DNA of 64,000 nt from Hevea brasiliensis (lineage: Eukaryota; Streptophyta; Magnoliopsida; Malpighiales; Euphorbiaceae): assembly GCF_030052815.1 (NCBI RefSeq), contig NC_079505.1:62865309-62929308 (forward strand), given 5' to 3'. The translations under genes and the position numbers were made by a program. Below are positions 22,020-35,172 of the stretch, in pieces; positions within the stretch are counted from its first letter, which is position 1; each line of letters begins with the position of its first letter. Under the pieces are notes generated by a model. The model did no database searches. It worked only from the letters and a program-made list of their open reading frames with translations, and had not been told where the DNA came from.

Positions 22020-23809
22020 TTTTGCAGTACTGCTAAAACAATACCCTATTGGCATGCCAAACTATCCAATCTGACACACATGTCTAGGCAATACAAGGGC
22101 ACATAATATCATTAAACATTAATATATTGTGTTTTATGACTTCATTATTTCATAATAAATTTCAATTATAATTCATACATTCATTTGATCATTTATATGA
22201 TCACAATTCACATCAATTATCCTTTTTATACCATTGTACTCAAAATACTTCTCCTTTCTACAATAATGAGAACTAATGTCTCATTCATACATTAATATGG
22301 TTCATTTATTCATTCTTTATGTTATTCATATTAATCACAATTCTAAACAATGGTTCACATGTACCATTGTATTCAAAACATTTTTCCTTTTCTCATTTAT
22401 ACATTTAAGAATCTACTTATGTAATTGCAAATTTTATATTTCAAATTGAGTTACTAATATTTTATGAATTCCATTTGTGATGGGCATATAAGCCCTAACT
22501 ATCTATTTACATCAATTAGATGACTTATTTTTCATGTTTCCAGTAATCCATGAAAATTTCAAGGACTTCAAATTTATGCTCTTAATTTCCTTTTAACAAT
22601 TTTGACTAAGATGCATAGTCCACATTTGTCATACCATTCTAAGCATTAAGCTTAGAATTGGTTCTAGGTCTTCATCTTAATTTGCTAATTATTTTGACTA
22701 CTATTCACCTTACTAGTCAACCAAAATGTTGACTTTTTCTACTTAATGGATATATTAGTTCTAATTACACCAAGATCCCACATTTTGAGTTTTACATTTG
22801 CTAGTATTAATTGCCAATTGCAATTTAAAGTCCCCTAGTGCATTTCTAATTTCACATTTTAAATTTCAATTTTTGGTGTCACTATTCACCTCATTGGTCA
22901 ACAAAAATGTTGACTTTTGGATGGAAAATAGGTACATTGGTTTTAACACTCCCAATGCACCACATTTTACATTTAAAACTTGTTGGAATTGAGCACCCAT
23001 ACCATTTCTAAACTTAAAATCAAGATGGCAAAATTTTCAGTTTTTGAAGCCTAAATTTACTATTCCATTAAGCACTGTTGCAGTGGGAATTTGAGGAAAT
23101 GGTAAACATGAAAGTTGTTCCTTATTTTGTCTAGTTGAATTTCCTTTTTTGAATCACTCCATTTGGAGTTTTGTAGCTCTAGATATGGTCCAATAACCAC
23201 AGCTGGCCGGATTTCAATTCTGCAGAATTTACCAAATCTACAGTACCATGAACAGTGACTGTGACTGCCATTTGAGTTAGGTTATGGTCATAATTTAGAG
23301 TAGATTTCTTCATGAAAATTGTTTTTCTATGTCTTAACTTGTTGCTGTAAAAATTTCAGGTCAATTGACCATTTCTACAGTGAGTTATAGCCAAATGAAC
23401 TATTTATTTGGTCATTCTGCAGAATTGGCTTGCAGGGTACCCGGATTGGGGCCAACTTTTGGTCCACTTGCTTTGGTCTTTTGGGCATGGTTTCTTCAGC
23501 AAAAATGTGTCATTATAAGTCTAGTTTCATGTCCAATTGGCCAAACACCAATTGGACCTACACAGCCAAAGATATGACAGTCCAAACAGGCTGGACTCAC
23601 AGCCTCCCTGCTGCTGTCACTAGGCAGCATGCCCATTTCAGTTTGCCATGCAATAGTTCACTCCTAATTATGGTCAACTTACCCCAAATGGTCACTAATT
23701 GACCATTAGAATGTTCTTTAACAATTTCCTAAGCAAAGTCAAATTTTCACTCCCAAACCCTAGCTCAAAGTCAAGGTTTTCACAAATTTCCTTAGTTAAC
23801 TCTTTCATT

Positions 23810-23812
<3 letters not shown>

Positions 23813-23862
<50 letters not shown>
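23813..23862. repeat. (TA)n microsatellite, about 25 units
   Basis: A pure TA run. The partner LTR has only about 9 units at 17832-17849, so the run changed length after insertion. Confidence 0.95.
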
Positions 23863-23865
<3 letters not shown>

Positions 23866-25523
23866 TTTAAACATAATCTCTAATTCACTCTAAGTCCATT
23901 AAAACAATCAAACTCATTCCTTCCTTAGGGCTGCCGAAATTCATGGTATACATACACATGAATTCTTTTCATTTAATTTACAAATTCTTGTTCACTTTAA
24001 GTCCTTAACATGGAATGAAAGGGATTTAGGTATAAATATGCACTAACCTTCTTCAAACCAACCTTGAGCTTGTTATTCTTCAAGATTTCTCCTAGAATCA
24101 TAATAATCATAATCAATTATAACTTCACTTTCCTAAATTAAATATCCAATAAAAATTCAACAGCATTTCCCCTTAAATTGGACTAAACTCCTATCATAAA
24201 TCTTAAATCCACAACCACCCATTAATACCCAATCTGGCAGCTTGTGCATTCAAATTTATATATATTGATCTAACCGTTAGATAAATCCCAAATTTTAACC
24301 ATATATTCAATACATCCCTATACAATATCTGTAAAACTTTGAGCATCAAATAATCTCTATATCATGAGATATCAAAACATTCATTCAACCCTTCAAAATC
24401 TGAATTTTTGCAGAAATCAGTCTTACTCAGACAGCTCATGCAAAACAATTTATATCTCATAAACCACAAGTCTAAAATTCACCAAATTTTAACCCAGCAG
24501 CCTCAACATCCCAAATATCATTTTTACCAAATTTCATAATTTTATAAGCATCCTAACTATTTATTTTTCTCAAATTTCAGTAGCCAAAATTCAGAATTCA
24601 ACCTACAGACAGCCTATGTTCAACAATATATTTCTCCAAATCCAACCGTTGAACAATCACCAAATTTTAACCATAACGTCCACACATACATACCTCAAAC
24701 ATATCCAAAAATCAGCCGTAGATGTTGAGCCAAACTCACCTGGACGGAAGAGAAAGATGCTGCCCTGCTGAACCCCTATTTCTGCTACTGTTCATCTCCT
24801 TCTCCTTCTTCTTTTCTTTCTTTCTTTCTCTTTCTTTCTTATTCCAGCCCGTATGAAGAAGGAAACTGCTGGTTTCCTTTGTTTTTTTATCTCATTTTAA
24901 GTCATTTTTATCTCTTTTTATTGGTTTGTCAAATGGTGATTGGAGGGGGCTTTTAAATGACATCATCATATGTCATAATTAAGCATCTTCCTTCATTTTC
25001 TTTTCTTCTTTTCTCTACTCATTTTCAATTCAATTTTTAGTAATGTTTATTCATATTTTATGTCATATTAATTATTTACTTAACTGGACAAGTCGGCCAA
25101 AAATCACCTCTGAAGGCGAAATGACCAAAATGCCCTCTGTTTGGCTTAACGGGTCAAAATTATGCATCAGATTGAAAAATTTTTCTAAATATTTTCTTGG
25201 CATTCTAATGCCATAGGAACCTCAATGACCCTTCTCTGGAGTCCCAAAAATTATTTTATGAATTTTTCCCCGGGTCTAGGGCTCCTAGTTGCGAAAACCG
25301 CAACTTCCCGCTGGATTACCCATCGCTAGGGCACCGGCTCATTTAACTTGGTTGTATTTTATTTCTAAAATTTTTACTAAATTTTTCTTATCAATATTTG
25401 AGTTATTTATGGTTCCTCACTTTAGTCTAATTATTTTTCCAGACGTTCTAGCTGTCCGGACCGACACCGGTCACCGGAACAGTAAAATGTATGGAATTGC
25501 TACAGTGAGGGTGTTACAAACAC

Positions 25524-28302
25524 CAAGGTTACCACCTGAGAGGGAGATAGATTTTGAAATTGATTTAGTTCTTGGTACTAGACCCATATTTGTTCCTCCT
25601 TATAGGATGACTCCCGCAAAGTTGAAACAGTTAAAGGAATAGCTATAGGAATTAGTGGATAAGGGATTCATTCGACCGAGTACCTCTCCTTGGGGTGCTC
25701 CAGTACTATTTGTAAAGAAGAAGGATGGATCCTTGAGACTATGCATTGATTATAGATAGTTAAATAAGCTCACTATAAAGAACAAGTACCCTCTACCCCG
25801 TATTGATGACTTGTTTGATCAACTAATCGGAGCTTATTATTTTTTGAAGATTAATTTGAGGTCCATATATCACCAGTTGAGGATTAAGGAGTCAAACATT
25901 TCGAAGAGTGCCTTTTAGACCAAATACAGCCATTATGAGTTTCTTATGATGCCATTTAGGTTAACCAATGCCCCAGCTGCATTCATGGATCTCATAAATA
26001 AGGTGTTCAGGCCTTATCTGGATCACTTTGTGATCATCTTTAATGATGACATACTAATGTACTCCAAAAGTCCTAAAGAGCATGCATATCATGTAAGAAT
26101 AGTTCTTTAGATGTTGAGGGAGCATCAGTTGAATGCTAAGTTCTCTAAGTGTGAATTCTGGCTAAAGAGTATATCCTTCTTAGGGCATGTACTGTTAAAA
26201 AATGGAATAGAAATGGATCATGAGAAGGTTAAAGCAATGGCAAATTGGCCGAGGCAATTACATTGATTGAGATCAAGAGTTTCCTAGGTTTGGCTGGCTA
26301 TTATAGGAGATTTATACTTGATTTCTCCAAGATAGCTATTGCAATGACTAGGTTAACTCAGAAGAATAAGAAGTTTGAATGGAGTGATGAATGTGAGGAG
26401 AGCTTTCAAAAGCTTAAAGAGTGTTTGATTTTAGCACCAGTGCTGCCTCTGCCTACTAGCAATGAAGATCTCACAGTTTATTGTAATGCCTCCATAGTGG
26501 GTTTGGGATGTGTTCTTATGCATAATGGAAGAGTAATAGCTTATGCTTTAAGACAATTGAAAAAGCATGAAGCTAATTATCCCACTCATGACTTAGAGAA
26601 GGTGGCCATAATCTTTGCCATAAAGATGTGGAGACATTATCGTTATAGGGCTAAATGTGAGATCTTCACAGACCATAAGTTAAATCTCAAACAGAGGAGA
26701 TGGGTAAAACAGCTCAATGATTATGATTGTACAATCCAGTACCATCCGGGAAAGGCAAATGTTGTTGCAGATTCTCTCAGCTAGAAATCATTTGGTAGTT
26801 TGGCTCATATATCTATAAAAAGGTAGCCTATTTTAAAGGTGTTACATGAGTTGATTGGAAAAAGGTTATAGCTGGAGTTATCAGCCAAGGATACTCAGAT
26901 AGCTTAATTGAAGGTGACACTAGTGTACCTAAGGCAAATAGTAGAGAAATAGCATGAAGAGCTTAAGTTGGTAAAGATAGCAGAAGCGGTATAGAAAGGT
27001 AAGATTATTGAGTTCTATTTCAATAGAAAAGGAGTGTTAAGGTATGGCAACAAGTTATGTGCACCAAATGATATCGAACTCAATGGAGACATTATGAGAG
27101 AAGCTCATAATGCTAGGTATAGTGTGCACCCTGGAGCAACCAAAATATATTAAGATTTAAAGAAGGTGTATTAGTAGCCTTCTATGAAAAAGGAGGTCGC
27201 ACAGTTTGTGCCTGTTTGTGAGGTCAATCAGAAAGTAAAGCTAGAGCATCAGAAGCCAGCATAAATGCTCAACCTACTACCTATTCTAGAGTGGAAATGC
27301 GAAAATATGGCCACGAATTATATTGTGGGGTTACCAGTAGCCTCCAATGGACATGACTTGATATGGGTTATAGTAGATAGGTTGACCAAGACTGCTCACT
27401 ATATTGCTGTTAGAGCTAACTATTCTGTAGATAAGTTGGCTCAGGTGTATGTAGTAGAGATAATAAGGTTGCATGGAGCTCCAACGATAATAGTCTCAGA
27501 TAAAAAACCACAATTCATATCAAGGTTTTGACATTGTCTTCAAAATGAGTTGGGCAGTCAGACAAATTGACAGTCAGAAAGGACCATACAAACTTTGGAG
27601 GATATGCTAAGGATGTGTGTACTTGACTTTGGAGGATCATGGAAAAAGTATCTTCCTCTAGTTGAGTTTGCATACAATAATAGCTATTACTTTATCATCA
27701 GAATGGAACAGTATGAAGCTCTGTATGGGAGAAAGTATAGGTCTCCTATGTGTTAGGAAGAAGAAAGTGAAAAAACCTTAGTAGGAACTGAGTTGGTGGA
27801 AATTACCAATCAGGCCATGCCTTTAATCAGGGCAAGGTTGAAGACAGTAGCCAGTAGACAAAAAAGCTATGTATATTTCCATAGAAGAGAAGTGGTTTTA
27901 CAGAAGGGGGACATGGTACTTCTAAAAGTATCTCCGATGAGGGATCTCATCCGGTTTGGAAAGAGAGGAAAACTAGCTCCTAGATATATTGGACCATATT
28001 AAGTGCTATAAAGGGTAAAAAATGTATCTTATAAGTTAGCTTTGCCATTAGAAATAGAGAGAATCCATTCGGTGTTCCAAGTTTCTATGTTGCAAAAGAA
28101 TGTGTCAGATCCAAACAAGGTTATAAGTAAAACAAACATGAAAATTTCAAAAGATCTTTCTTATGTTGAATAACGTATCTAGATTATAGATACTCAAATA
28201 AGGAAGCTAAGGAATAAGGAGATACCAATGGTCAAGGTGTTATGGAATTGCCACAACATGGAAGAGTGTACGTGAGAAACTCGTGACTCCATGATAAAAT
28301 AA
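25524..28302 (+). pseudogene. Element B: pol remnant (RT, RNase H, integrase, chromodomain-like end)
   Basis: The frame resumes with [18 protein letters not shown] spans about 25524-26240 ([28 protein letters not shown]); its catalytic box is FNDD instead of the usual F/Y-x-DD with a hydrophobic second residue. RNase H follows at 26245-26784; after FTDHK the usual SLKY...TQKE stretch is deleted. Integrase runs from about 27050 (EAHNARYSVHPGATKIY) through VIVDRLTKTAHY, the core, and FGKRGKLAPRYIGPY. It ends in a chromodomain-like KLRNKEIPMVKVLWN segment. TGA at 28273 replaces the Trp of the usual ATWE ending, and a final TAA is at 28300. In-frame TAG codons at 25640, 25646 and 25757 sit in Gln positions. 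It is clearly dead. Confidence 0.92.
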
Positions 28303-28380
28303 TATCCCTACCTTTTTTAGGTATGTTTTATATGTTATGTTTGTTATGTATTTTGTGTTAACATTCAAGAATGAATGTTT

Positions 28381-28395
28381 TAAAGGAGGGGAGAA
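28381..28395 (+). other. Element B polypurine tract
   Basis: TAAAGGAGGGGAGAA lies immediately before the LTR start at 28396. Confidence 0.85.
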
Positions 28396-28640
28396 TGTAA
28401 TACCCGCCATTTTCTGATATCGAAAATATTTATCCTTGATAGAATATTCTGGTAAAAATTAAAACTTTATTGACAACGGAGTGGTAGTAAGATGTGAAAA
28501 TATGTATATAAATGTATGTTTTTGGCTGTGTATAGGTCTTAGGAGGATCCAAGTTCGAGTTAGGAAGGAAGTGAGGAATTCAAGAGTTCCTTTTGTACAA
28601 CTATGCTTTTGGCAGTCAAAAATCATTCGACTAATAAAAG

Positions 28641-28648
28641 TATAAAAG
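28641..28648 (+). promoter_or_regulatory. TATA box in element B LTR
   Basis: TATAAAAG is followed about 30 bases later by a CT-rich stretch (CTCTTCTTCCTTCTCTCTC), a plausible start region for the element's transcript. Confidence 0.6.
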
Positions 28649-29904
28649 GGACCAAAGTTCGTGTTTTTTCTCTTCTTCCTTCTCTCTCAGCTGCTGGAGC
28701 ATGCCAGGAGGGTTTAGAGGAGATTTCTTGACATTTTTCAAAGTTTGAAGGTGGATTTTTCCATTTAGAAGTTTGGGAGAGAGGATTCAAGCTTTGGGTC
28801 TTTGGCTCTCTCACCTCCAAGCTCCAAGAAAAGAGATAACGTTCTTTTCTTTTTAATCTAACAGATAGATCTAAGTAGGTTAAAGAGGAATTAGGTTTTT
28901 ATAACTTCAATTTCATGTGAAGTTGTATTTAATATGAGTTTTGGGGAAGTTTACGCATGTTAGGGTTAGAGTTTTGTGATTTTATGTTGAAATTGCATGT
29001 TTATTGTTAGTTTAGTCATGTTTATGTGTTATGAGACTTAAATGGCTAGTTTTCCTTGATGGATTTGAAGAAATCCTTGAACATGTTATATTGGGTTTGG
29101 AAAAAACCTAGGATTTGAGTTTTTTATTAATATATGTGGGAATTAAGCATGATTTTAAGTTGTTTTAGGCCTTAGAGACTCACTTATATATTTAGTTTGA
29201 GTTTTGGAACATTAAAATGAGTTTGGGTATTGATGGGAGAAGGATTTTGCAGGTTTTTGATTTGGGAATTCTGGAAATTCCCAAGTTTGACTGCCAAAAA
29301 CAATAGTTTAGGAAGCCAAAGCATGCAGTTTCTCAGAAAAATCTAGAAATTTTCCAGGTTCGGCAGCCACAGTTGGTATTGGACAAAAAGGGTTGTCCAA
29401 AGCCTCTGACTTTAGTAGCAGAAGTCTAGGACTTTGGCAGCCGAAATAAGTTCTACCTAACTCTTTCTCCCTTCTTTTTTAATGTTCTAAAACATGGTTT
29501 CATAGTTCTTAAGGGCCTAGAATAAGATTTTTATTATGCGTGTAGAGTTTCAAAACCTTGTACAACTCTTTAGGGTTCGATGCTATAGGATTGGACTTGA
29601 GGGACTCGATAAGTTAAGGATCCGAGGATAGCTACTATTCGAGTTAGGTGGTTGATAGGCTACAATAGGTAAGTAATTCTAACATTAATAAATGTAAACT
29701 TCTAAATTTAATTTATAATCATCCTTAAGCATCATGTCATATTTAATTAGGGTGTATGCATCTAAAACACGAATATGTTGTACAATTGCATAATTGTTAT
29801 TGGTGCATGATAGATTATGGATGATCTACTGACTCCCCCTATGGTTATGACTATGTTATAATATGTACTTTATGGATCTATAAAATCCAAGGGGAGATCT
29901 TTAC

Positions 29905-32900
29905 TGTGACACCATTTACCCGTCTACAGTGTAGCCAAGCAAGATATGCCACATAGTGTGCCGGAGCACCACATATTATCTTATTGATATTTATCATTTC
30001 TTAATTTATTTAATTATGGGTCACTAAGTGAAATTTATGAAATTGATATCAGTTACATCATTTATTGAAATCTTAAATTTATTTGAGGTTCCGAAGATTT
30101 TTCAGAAAATCTGGCAGAGTGCCGGCTAAAAATGGAGAAAACAGTTCTTCGAAACCTGTGGAAAATACTTCCAAATATTTTTCCAATCATTCTCAACTCC
30201 AAATAATCAATATCATCTCAACATTTCTCAACAATTTTCATTCAATCTATATCATATATAATTTAATTTGAACTCAAGTTTATGAAGGCAATACTTAATT
30301 TCATTAATTTACAATACAAAATGATACAAGTGATTATAATTTACATGATAATATAAAGACCTAAATACAAAATATAATTTACAAAAATATAAAAGAGACA
30401 AAAATACAAAAGAGAATCCTAGTGCTTTACCAAAATACACTGCAGATGAGAAGTGACACAGAACACTGGCAGATCTGACTCTCACCCAGTCTGGGGTCTA
30501 CTAGGCTCATGCTCCGTATCTCTTATACCTATGCGTGGCAAAAGCAACGCGCTAAGTAATACTGCTTAGTGGTACCAATAATAAAATAAAAATAACTAAA
30601 ATGAAATAAACATGCGGAGTGTCTGCTGACATTTTATGCAGATTGAGTTTCTGGTAATTATTTGCAGTAATCTGATACTTTTTACATTAATCATTTGATT
30701 CAAATTTGGTAAAATTTTATTTTGATTGCCCAAGTAACCTATACTAGTCAACTGGACTGGATAAATAAGTAAACTGGCACTGGGTACTAAGTACCTCGGG
30801 CCGTCACACCATCGGTCACATTGTGTCTCCCAGTGTGCAACAGAACAACTAATAAGCTATAATAAATATTTGGCACGAGGCCAAATATCACAATAGTGTC
30901 ACAATGGCTAAAAGCCATAAAATCACGAAATGACCATACAAGCCATAAATCACAAAATGGCATGATACCATATGCAGTACTGCTATCAGAACCCTATTGG
31001 CATGCCAACCTATCCAAACCAATCTTACTAAGTCTACTAGGGCATATTACAAAGCTCTTAATTGAATATTTGTGTTTAATATATAAGGTTACTATTCGAG
31101 TCAAAATATTGACTTTCTTATACATAATAGTTACATGAGTTCTAACTACATGAAATTACGGCATTTTGGTTCACAAAAGTGTTGGCATTGGTTGCCAATC
31201 AATACTTAAAACTAATAGGAAATAAATCAAAATTTTCAGTTTGGGTGCTAGAGTTCACTGTTCCTTTAGGCAATTCTACAATGAGAATTTTGTCAAATGT
31301 TCTCAATCAAAGTTGTTCCTTTATGTGTATTCTTTAATTCCCTTTTTTAATCACTCCATTTGGAGTTTTCTAGCTCAAGTTATGCTAATTTCTTTAAGGC
31401 TGGCCGGATTGGTATTTACCCAGAATTTCTGGGCAGAAATGGTTCTGGTAGTTTTGATACCCTGACTTTGGTTATGGTCAGAATTTGGTTTGGTGTTCTT
31501 CATGAAAATTGTTCTAAATTATCTAAGCTTTTCATTGATATAAATTTCAGGTCAATTAGACTTTTCTACACTGAGTTATGACCATTTGAACAAACACTGT
31601 TCATTTGGTCATTTTCTAGGGACAGCATGTTGGTGACCCAGATTTGGATACTTTTTAGGTCAACTTAAGTTGGTTTTCTGGGCAAGGTTTCTTCATCAAA
31701 GTTGTGGCATTATGTGTCTAGTTTCATGCCCAATTGGTCTTGCACCAATTGAACCTACACAACTCTAGTTATATCTACCCAAACCTTCTGGACTCACATC
31801 CAGCCCTGCTGGTCCTATGAGGCAGCATACCCAACCTCAAATCCAAAGCCACAACTCACTTCAATTTCTCATCAAACACAGCCAAATGGTCACTAATTGA
31901 CCAGTAGGACTTCCATTCACTAACACATGAGCAAAACCCTAATTTTTCTCAAGTCCCCAAATTCTCAAAGTTCAATTCATGCATTAAACTTACAATTTCA
32001 ACTTATATCATGTCCTTAAACATGAATTGAGTGAGAGAGAGAATAAATTGGGCACTAACCTTAGTTGAAGAGTTTCTCACACTTGCAAAACCTCTTTGTT
32101 TCCTTTCCTTTTTGCTGGCTCAAGTTTACAAAAGGTATAAAGATCAAATTTAGTGAAGACAAGGTAGGGTTTTATGGTGATTTAAGGTGGGAATTGAAGC
32201 TTTGTTGAGATGGCAATGGTGGAACACCATGGAGCTAGTTTGGCCAGCTGAAGAAGAAAGACAATTCTGATTTTTTTTTTTTCTTAATTCTTATCTCTTT
32301 TATTTGTTTTAAGAAGACTTGCTAAATGGTGATTGGTGGGAGGGTTTTAAATGACATCATTATGATGTCATAATTAGGCATTTTATTCATTTTTCTTTTT
32401 CTTTCATTTCTACTCACTTCTAATTAATTATTCGTCAACATTAATTCATATTTTATATCATATAATTTATTTACTTAATTGGACAAGTTGGTCAAAAATC
32501 ATCTCTGAAGATGAAATAATCAAAATGCCCTTCGTTTGGCTTAACGAGCTAAAATTGTGTGTACCGATTGATTTAATTTTTCTTGTGTTTTCTTAGCATT
32601 TTATTATCATTGAAACCCCAATTATCCTTCCCTGACATCCCAAAAATTATTTCATGGAGTTTTCCCTGGGTCTTGGGTTGCTAACGGCCTTCACCGTCAC
32701 TTCCCGTTAGAGTCACTCATCGCTGGGACTACGGCTCATTTAACCTTAGTGCATTTCATGTCTAAAAATTTTCCTTAATTTTTCTTATCATTATTTGGTT
32801 TATTTATAACTCCTCACTCTAGTCTAATTATGATTCCAAATATTCTAGCTGCCTGGACCCACATTGGTCACCGAAATAGTAGAACGTACGGATTAGCTAA

Positions 32901-32915
32901 AGTGAGGATGTTACA
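29905..32915 (-). mobile_element. Solo LTR, TGTAACACC family relative (3.0 kb), minus strand
   Basis: It is flanked by a perfect 5-bp duplication, TTTAC (29900-29904 and 32916-32920), and bounded by TGTGACACC and GATGTTACA. On its own strand it starts TGTAACATCCTCAC and is a diverged relative of the LTRs at 14694-25518: it shares the end sequence with GTGTAGCCAAGCA, the CTAAG...CTTAG hairpin (30552-30569), the GC-richer block near 30727-30812 and the diverged modules. There is no internal region. Confidence 0.9.
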
Positions 32916-34242
32916 TTTACAATGCCCCTAGTGCATGACACATGTCATGTTTTAAGCGAAAGTTCTAAGGAGCCTCTATATGAGCCAGGCATATTAGATT
33001 TGGGGAGTCACTGGTGACAAGTTCATCCTATGTGAAATGTTTATGATGTGAAAACCCATTTGAATGTTACATTACACATGTATGAAATAAATGAAACAAT
33101 TAATTAATGTTGATTAGTTTCCTCACTGAGCTTATATAAGCTCACTCCTTCCCCTTAACCCCAGATGCAGGAGTGTAGGAATAAAAGAGTCCTTTAGAGC
33201 TTGAGTAGCAAGAGTAGTTGTAAGGTGTTTATATGTATGTGGTATGATTATATGGACATGTAAATTGTAATTGGATAGTTACTATGCTGGTACTCAGGAT
33301 TTAATTATTGTTTTTCTTAAGTATAAGAGATGTAATTATGTATGTTCAAAATCTAAGGTAACTCCTCATATGAGCATATATGATTAAGCTAATTATACTT
33401 TAGTGATTTTCTACGTATGTAAAGGTTCAAATTCTGAATCAATTCTATGTTATGAATGTTTAAGTATTAATAAAAAGAATAAAGTGTAATGGCTTGGAGT
33501 AGACTTGTATAATGATTTGGAATATACTTGGATTGTGAGATACAGGAATATGTTCATGTCTAATGGGCCTTTAGGCTTGCTACAGGTTCTAGCAGTCTTA
33601 AACTGATCCGATCCCTAGTGCTGATAACGGGTCCCAGGCTGAGTCGTTATAGTTGAGGTCTCGATAACCATTCTAGCAGCCACCACAAACTGAAAGTTCA
33701 TTTAAGCTTTATGAATTAAAGCCTGTAGATTTTGTTTCCTGAATCTTGATTCTATTTTACTTAATCAACTTAAGGGTAAAATGGAGGTTGGAGAAGGATG
33801 TAAGGGTAGATAAAAGAAGTGGATAAGAGGTTTGGTGGTTTGATTCACACTGAAGATGCCATGGGTATGAGGGGACAACAACAGGTGGCTCTTCAATCCT
33901 CCCTCAATCTTGCATTTCAAGGTGGTAAAAATCAGCACCCAAGATTGCTTGGAGGTAAATGATGGCAAGAGCTTCCATTTTAGAGCAAAGGATTGCAAAA
34001 AATTTGGCTAAGGTAAATGAATTTCTACTAAAATTCCCCCCTCTCTTCTCTTCTCTTTGTTTTTTTTTTTTTTTTCCCTTTCTTTTCTAGATCATTCCCA
34101 ATGCATTCCTTTACTTCTTTATTTATTTTCTTATACTTTTGTCAATTTTCCCATTTTGTCTCTCTTTTTTTTCTATTTCTAAAAACATATGTTAAAACAT
34201 TTCCAAAACATTATTATTATTTGTTGGGAACTGAGTGTTACA

Positions 34243-35172
34243 GCTGTTATGTCCAATCCATTTGACCTGTGTAGTCTTATCCTCTATTATTTTTGCTTTT
34301 ATTTCCCTGCAATTGCACTTTAGATTCAAGTGTATTTCTGGTGCTTTATATAACCTTTCAGATTTTTTCACCTAATATTGTAAGCCTTAAGTTGGATTTT
34401 CTGGAAATTGATCTACAGACTGTGGTTTTAGTATGACTTTTATCGTTAAATTTTTCCTAGAGTTAATAATCAATAAAATTTGCCTTATAAAAAAAATCAC
34501 ACTTTATTATATGTAAAAATACATGCCTTTAGAGCATGTTTGATTCGTCTTGGAAATGAAATGGGAATGCAACATTAGATGTCTAAATCCTAAAAACCCC
34601 TATTTATTTCATAAAGAATTAACCATTCAAAGCGTAGTGCGTAGTGCGTAGTGCGTGTTTCAGTTTATTTCATTTAGTTGCTATGCTTACAACTCACGTT
34701 TTACCCTACTTCAAGGCTTGGTGAGGATTTATAGCTGCAGCTTCAGCCACCTGCTTTTGACACAAATGCAATGGTGCTTCATTACATCAAATAGTTGTTT
34801 ATATGTATAGGAAAAATTTATCTAGGCCTGATCTATTATGAATTTAAAATATAAATATGTGAATCTCATCAGACATATATTGTGTTTTGGATCCACAGGT
34901 CTAAGTAAGAATTTTCCACACATATAAAAATTAAAAAAAAAAAAAAAATAGGCGGAAAGTGCAGTCACAATCCATCTTGATGAGTAAAAAACATACATGC
35001 TAGCTTACCTGAAAGCAATCCAGTAAAAAACACACTTGTTCTAAAAGGAAATTTCATATGGAAAATAACTCTAATCCAAGTATTGCTATCAATTTTCACA
35101 CAATTCCAGTTCTCAGACCATGATACACAAATGGTTAATGTTAACAGCAGCTTTCGGAGATGATATAACTCA
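34243..35172. other. Intergenic, 3' flank of the myosin-binding-type gene
   Basis: AT-rich single-copy-looking DNA between element B and the gene to its right. It has poly-A (34935-34950) and poly-T tracts and a short 7-bp tandem repeat (GCGTAGT, 34632-34657). No coding region or RNA gene is seen. The 3' UTR of the gene on the minus strand must lie in its right part. Confidence 0.6.

Larger units (their letters stand above)
14694..25518 (-). mobile_element. Complete gag-only LTR element with 4.8-kb LTRs (TR-GAG/LARD-like)
   Basis: A 10.8-kb element lies on the minus strand inside element B pol and is flanked by a perfect 5-bp duplication, AACAC (14689-14693 and 25519-25523). Two near-identical LTRs of 4810 and 4846 bp enclose only 1169 bp of internal sequence, which holds a primer-binding site, a degraded gag and a polypurine tract. 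No protease, RT, RNase H or integrase is present, so it must have depended on proteins supplied in trans. This fits non-autonomous terminal-repeat elements carrying only GAG. The ends are TGTAACACCCTCACTG / GGTGAGGGGTGTTACA on its own strand. LTR similarity and the perfect TSD suggest it is among the youngest insertions here. Confidence 0.92.
20673..25518 (-). repeat. 5' LTR of the gag-only element (4846 bp)
   Basis: It runs on the minus strand from 25518 to 20673. It is near-identical to 14694-19503. The 36-bp length difference is mostly a (TA)25 run at 23813-23862. The promoter of the element should lie in it. Confidence 0.92.
28396..34242 (+). repeat. Element B 3' LTR, interrupted by a solo LTR
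   Basis: It starts TGTAATACCCGCCATT after the polypurine tract. The proposed end is ...GAGTGTTACA at 34242, which is less certain because no partner LTR is in the window. Without the 3011-bp insert and its 5-bp duplication it is about 2.8 kb. A TATAAAAG box is at 28641. The sequence differs from the TGTAACACCC families elsewhere in the window. No gene is visible in it. Confidence 0.7.

Noticed and set aside
33765..33998. 77-codon minus-strand frame
   Set aside because: It lies in the interrupted 3' LTR of element B and has no recognisable domain.
34632..34657. 7-bp tandem repeat that could start a satellite or CRISPR-like array
   Set aside because: Fewer than four units with no spacers. It is a trivial microsatellite.
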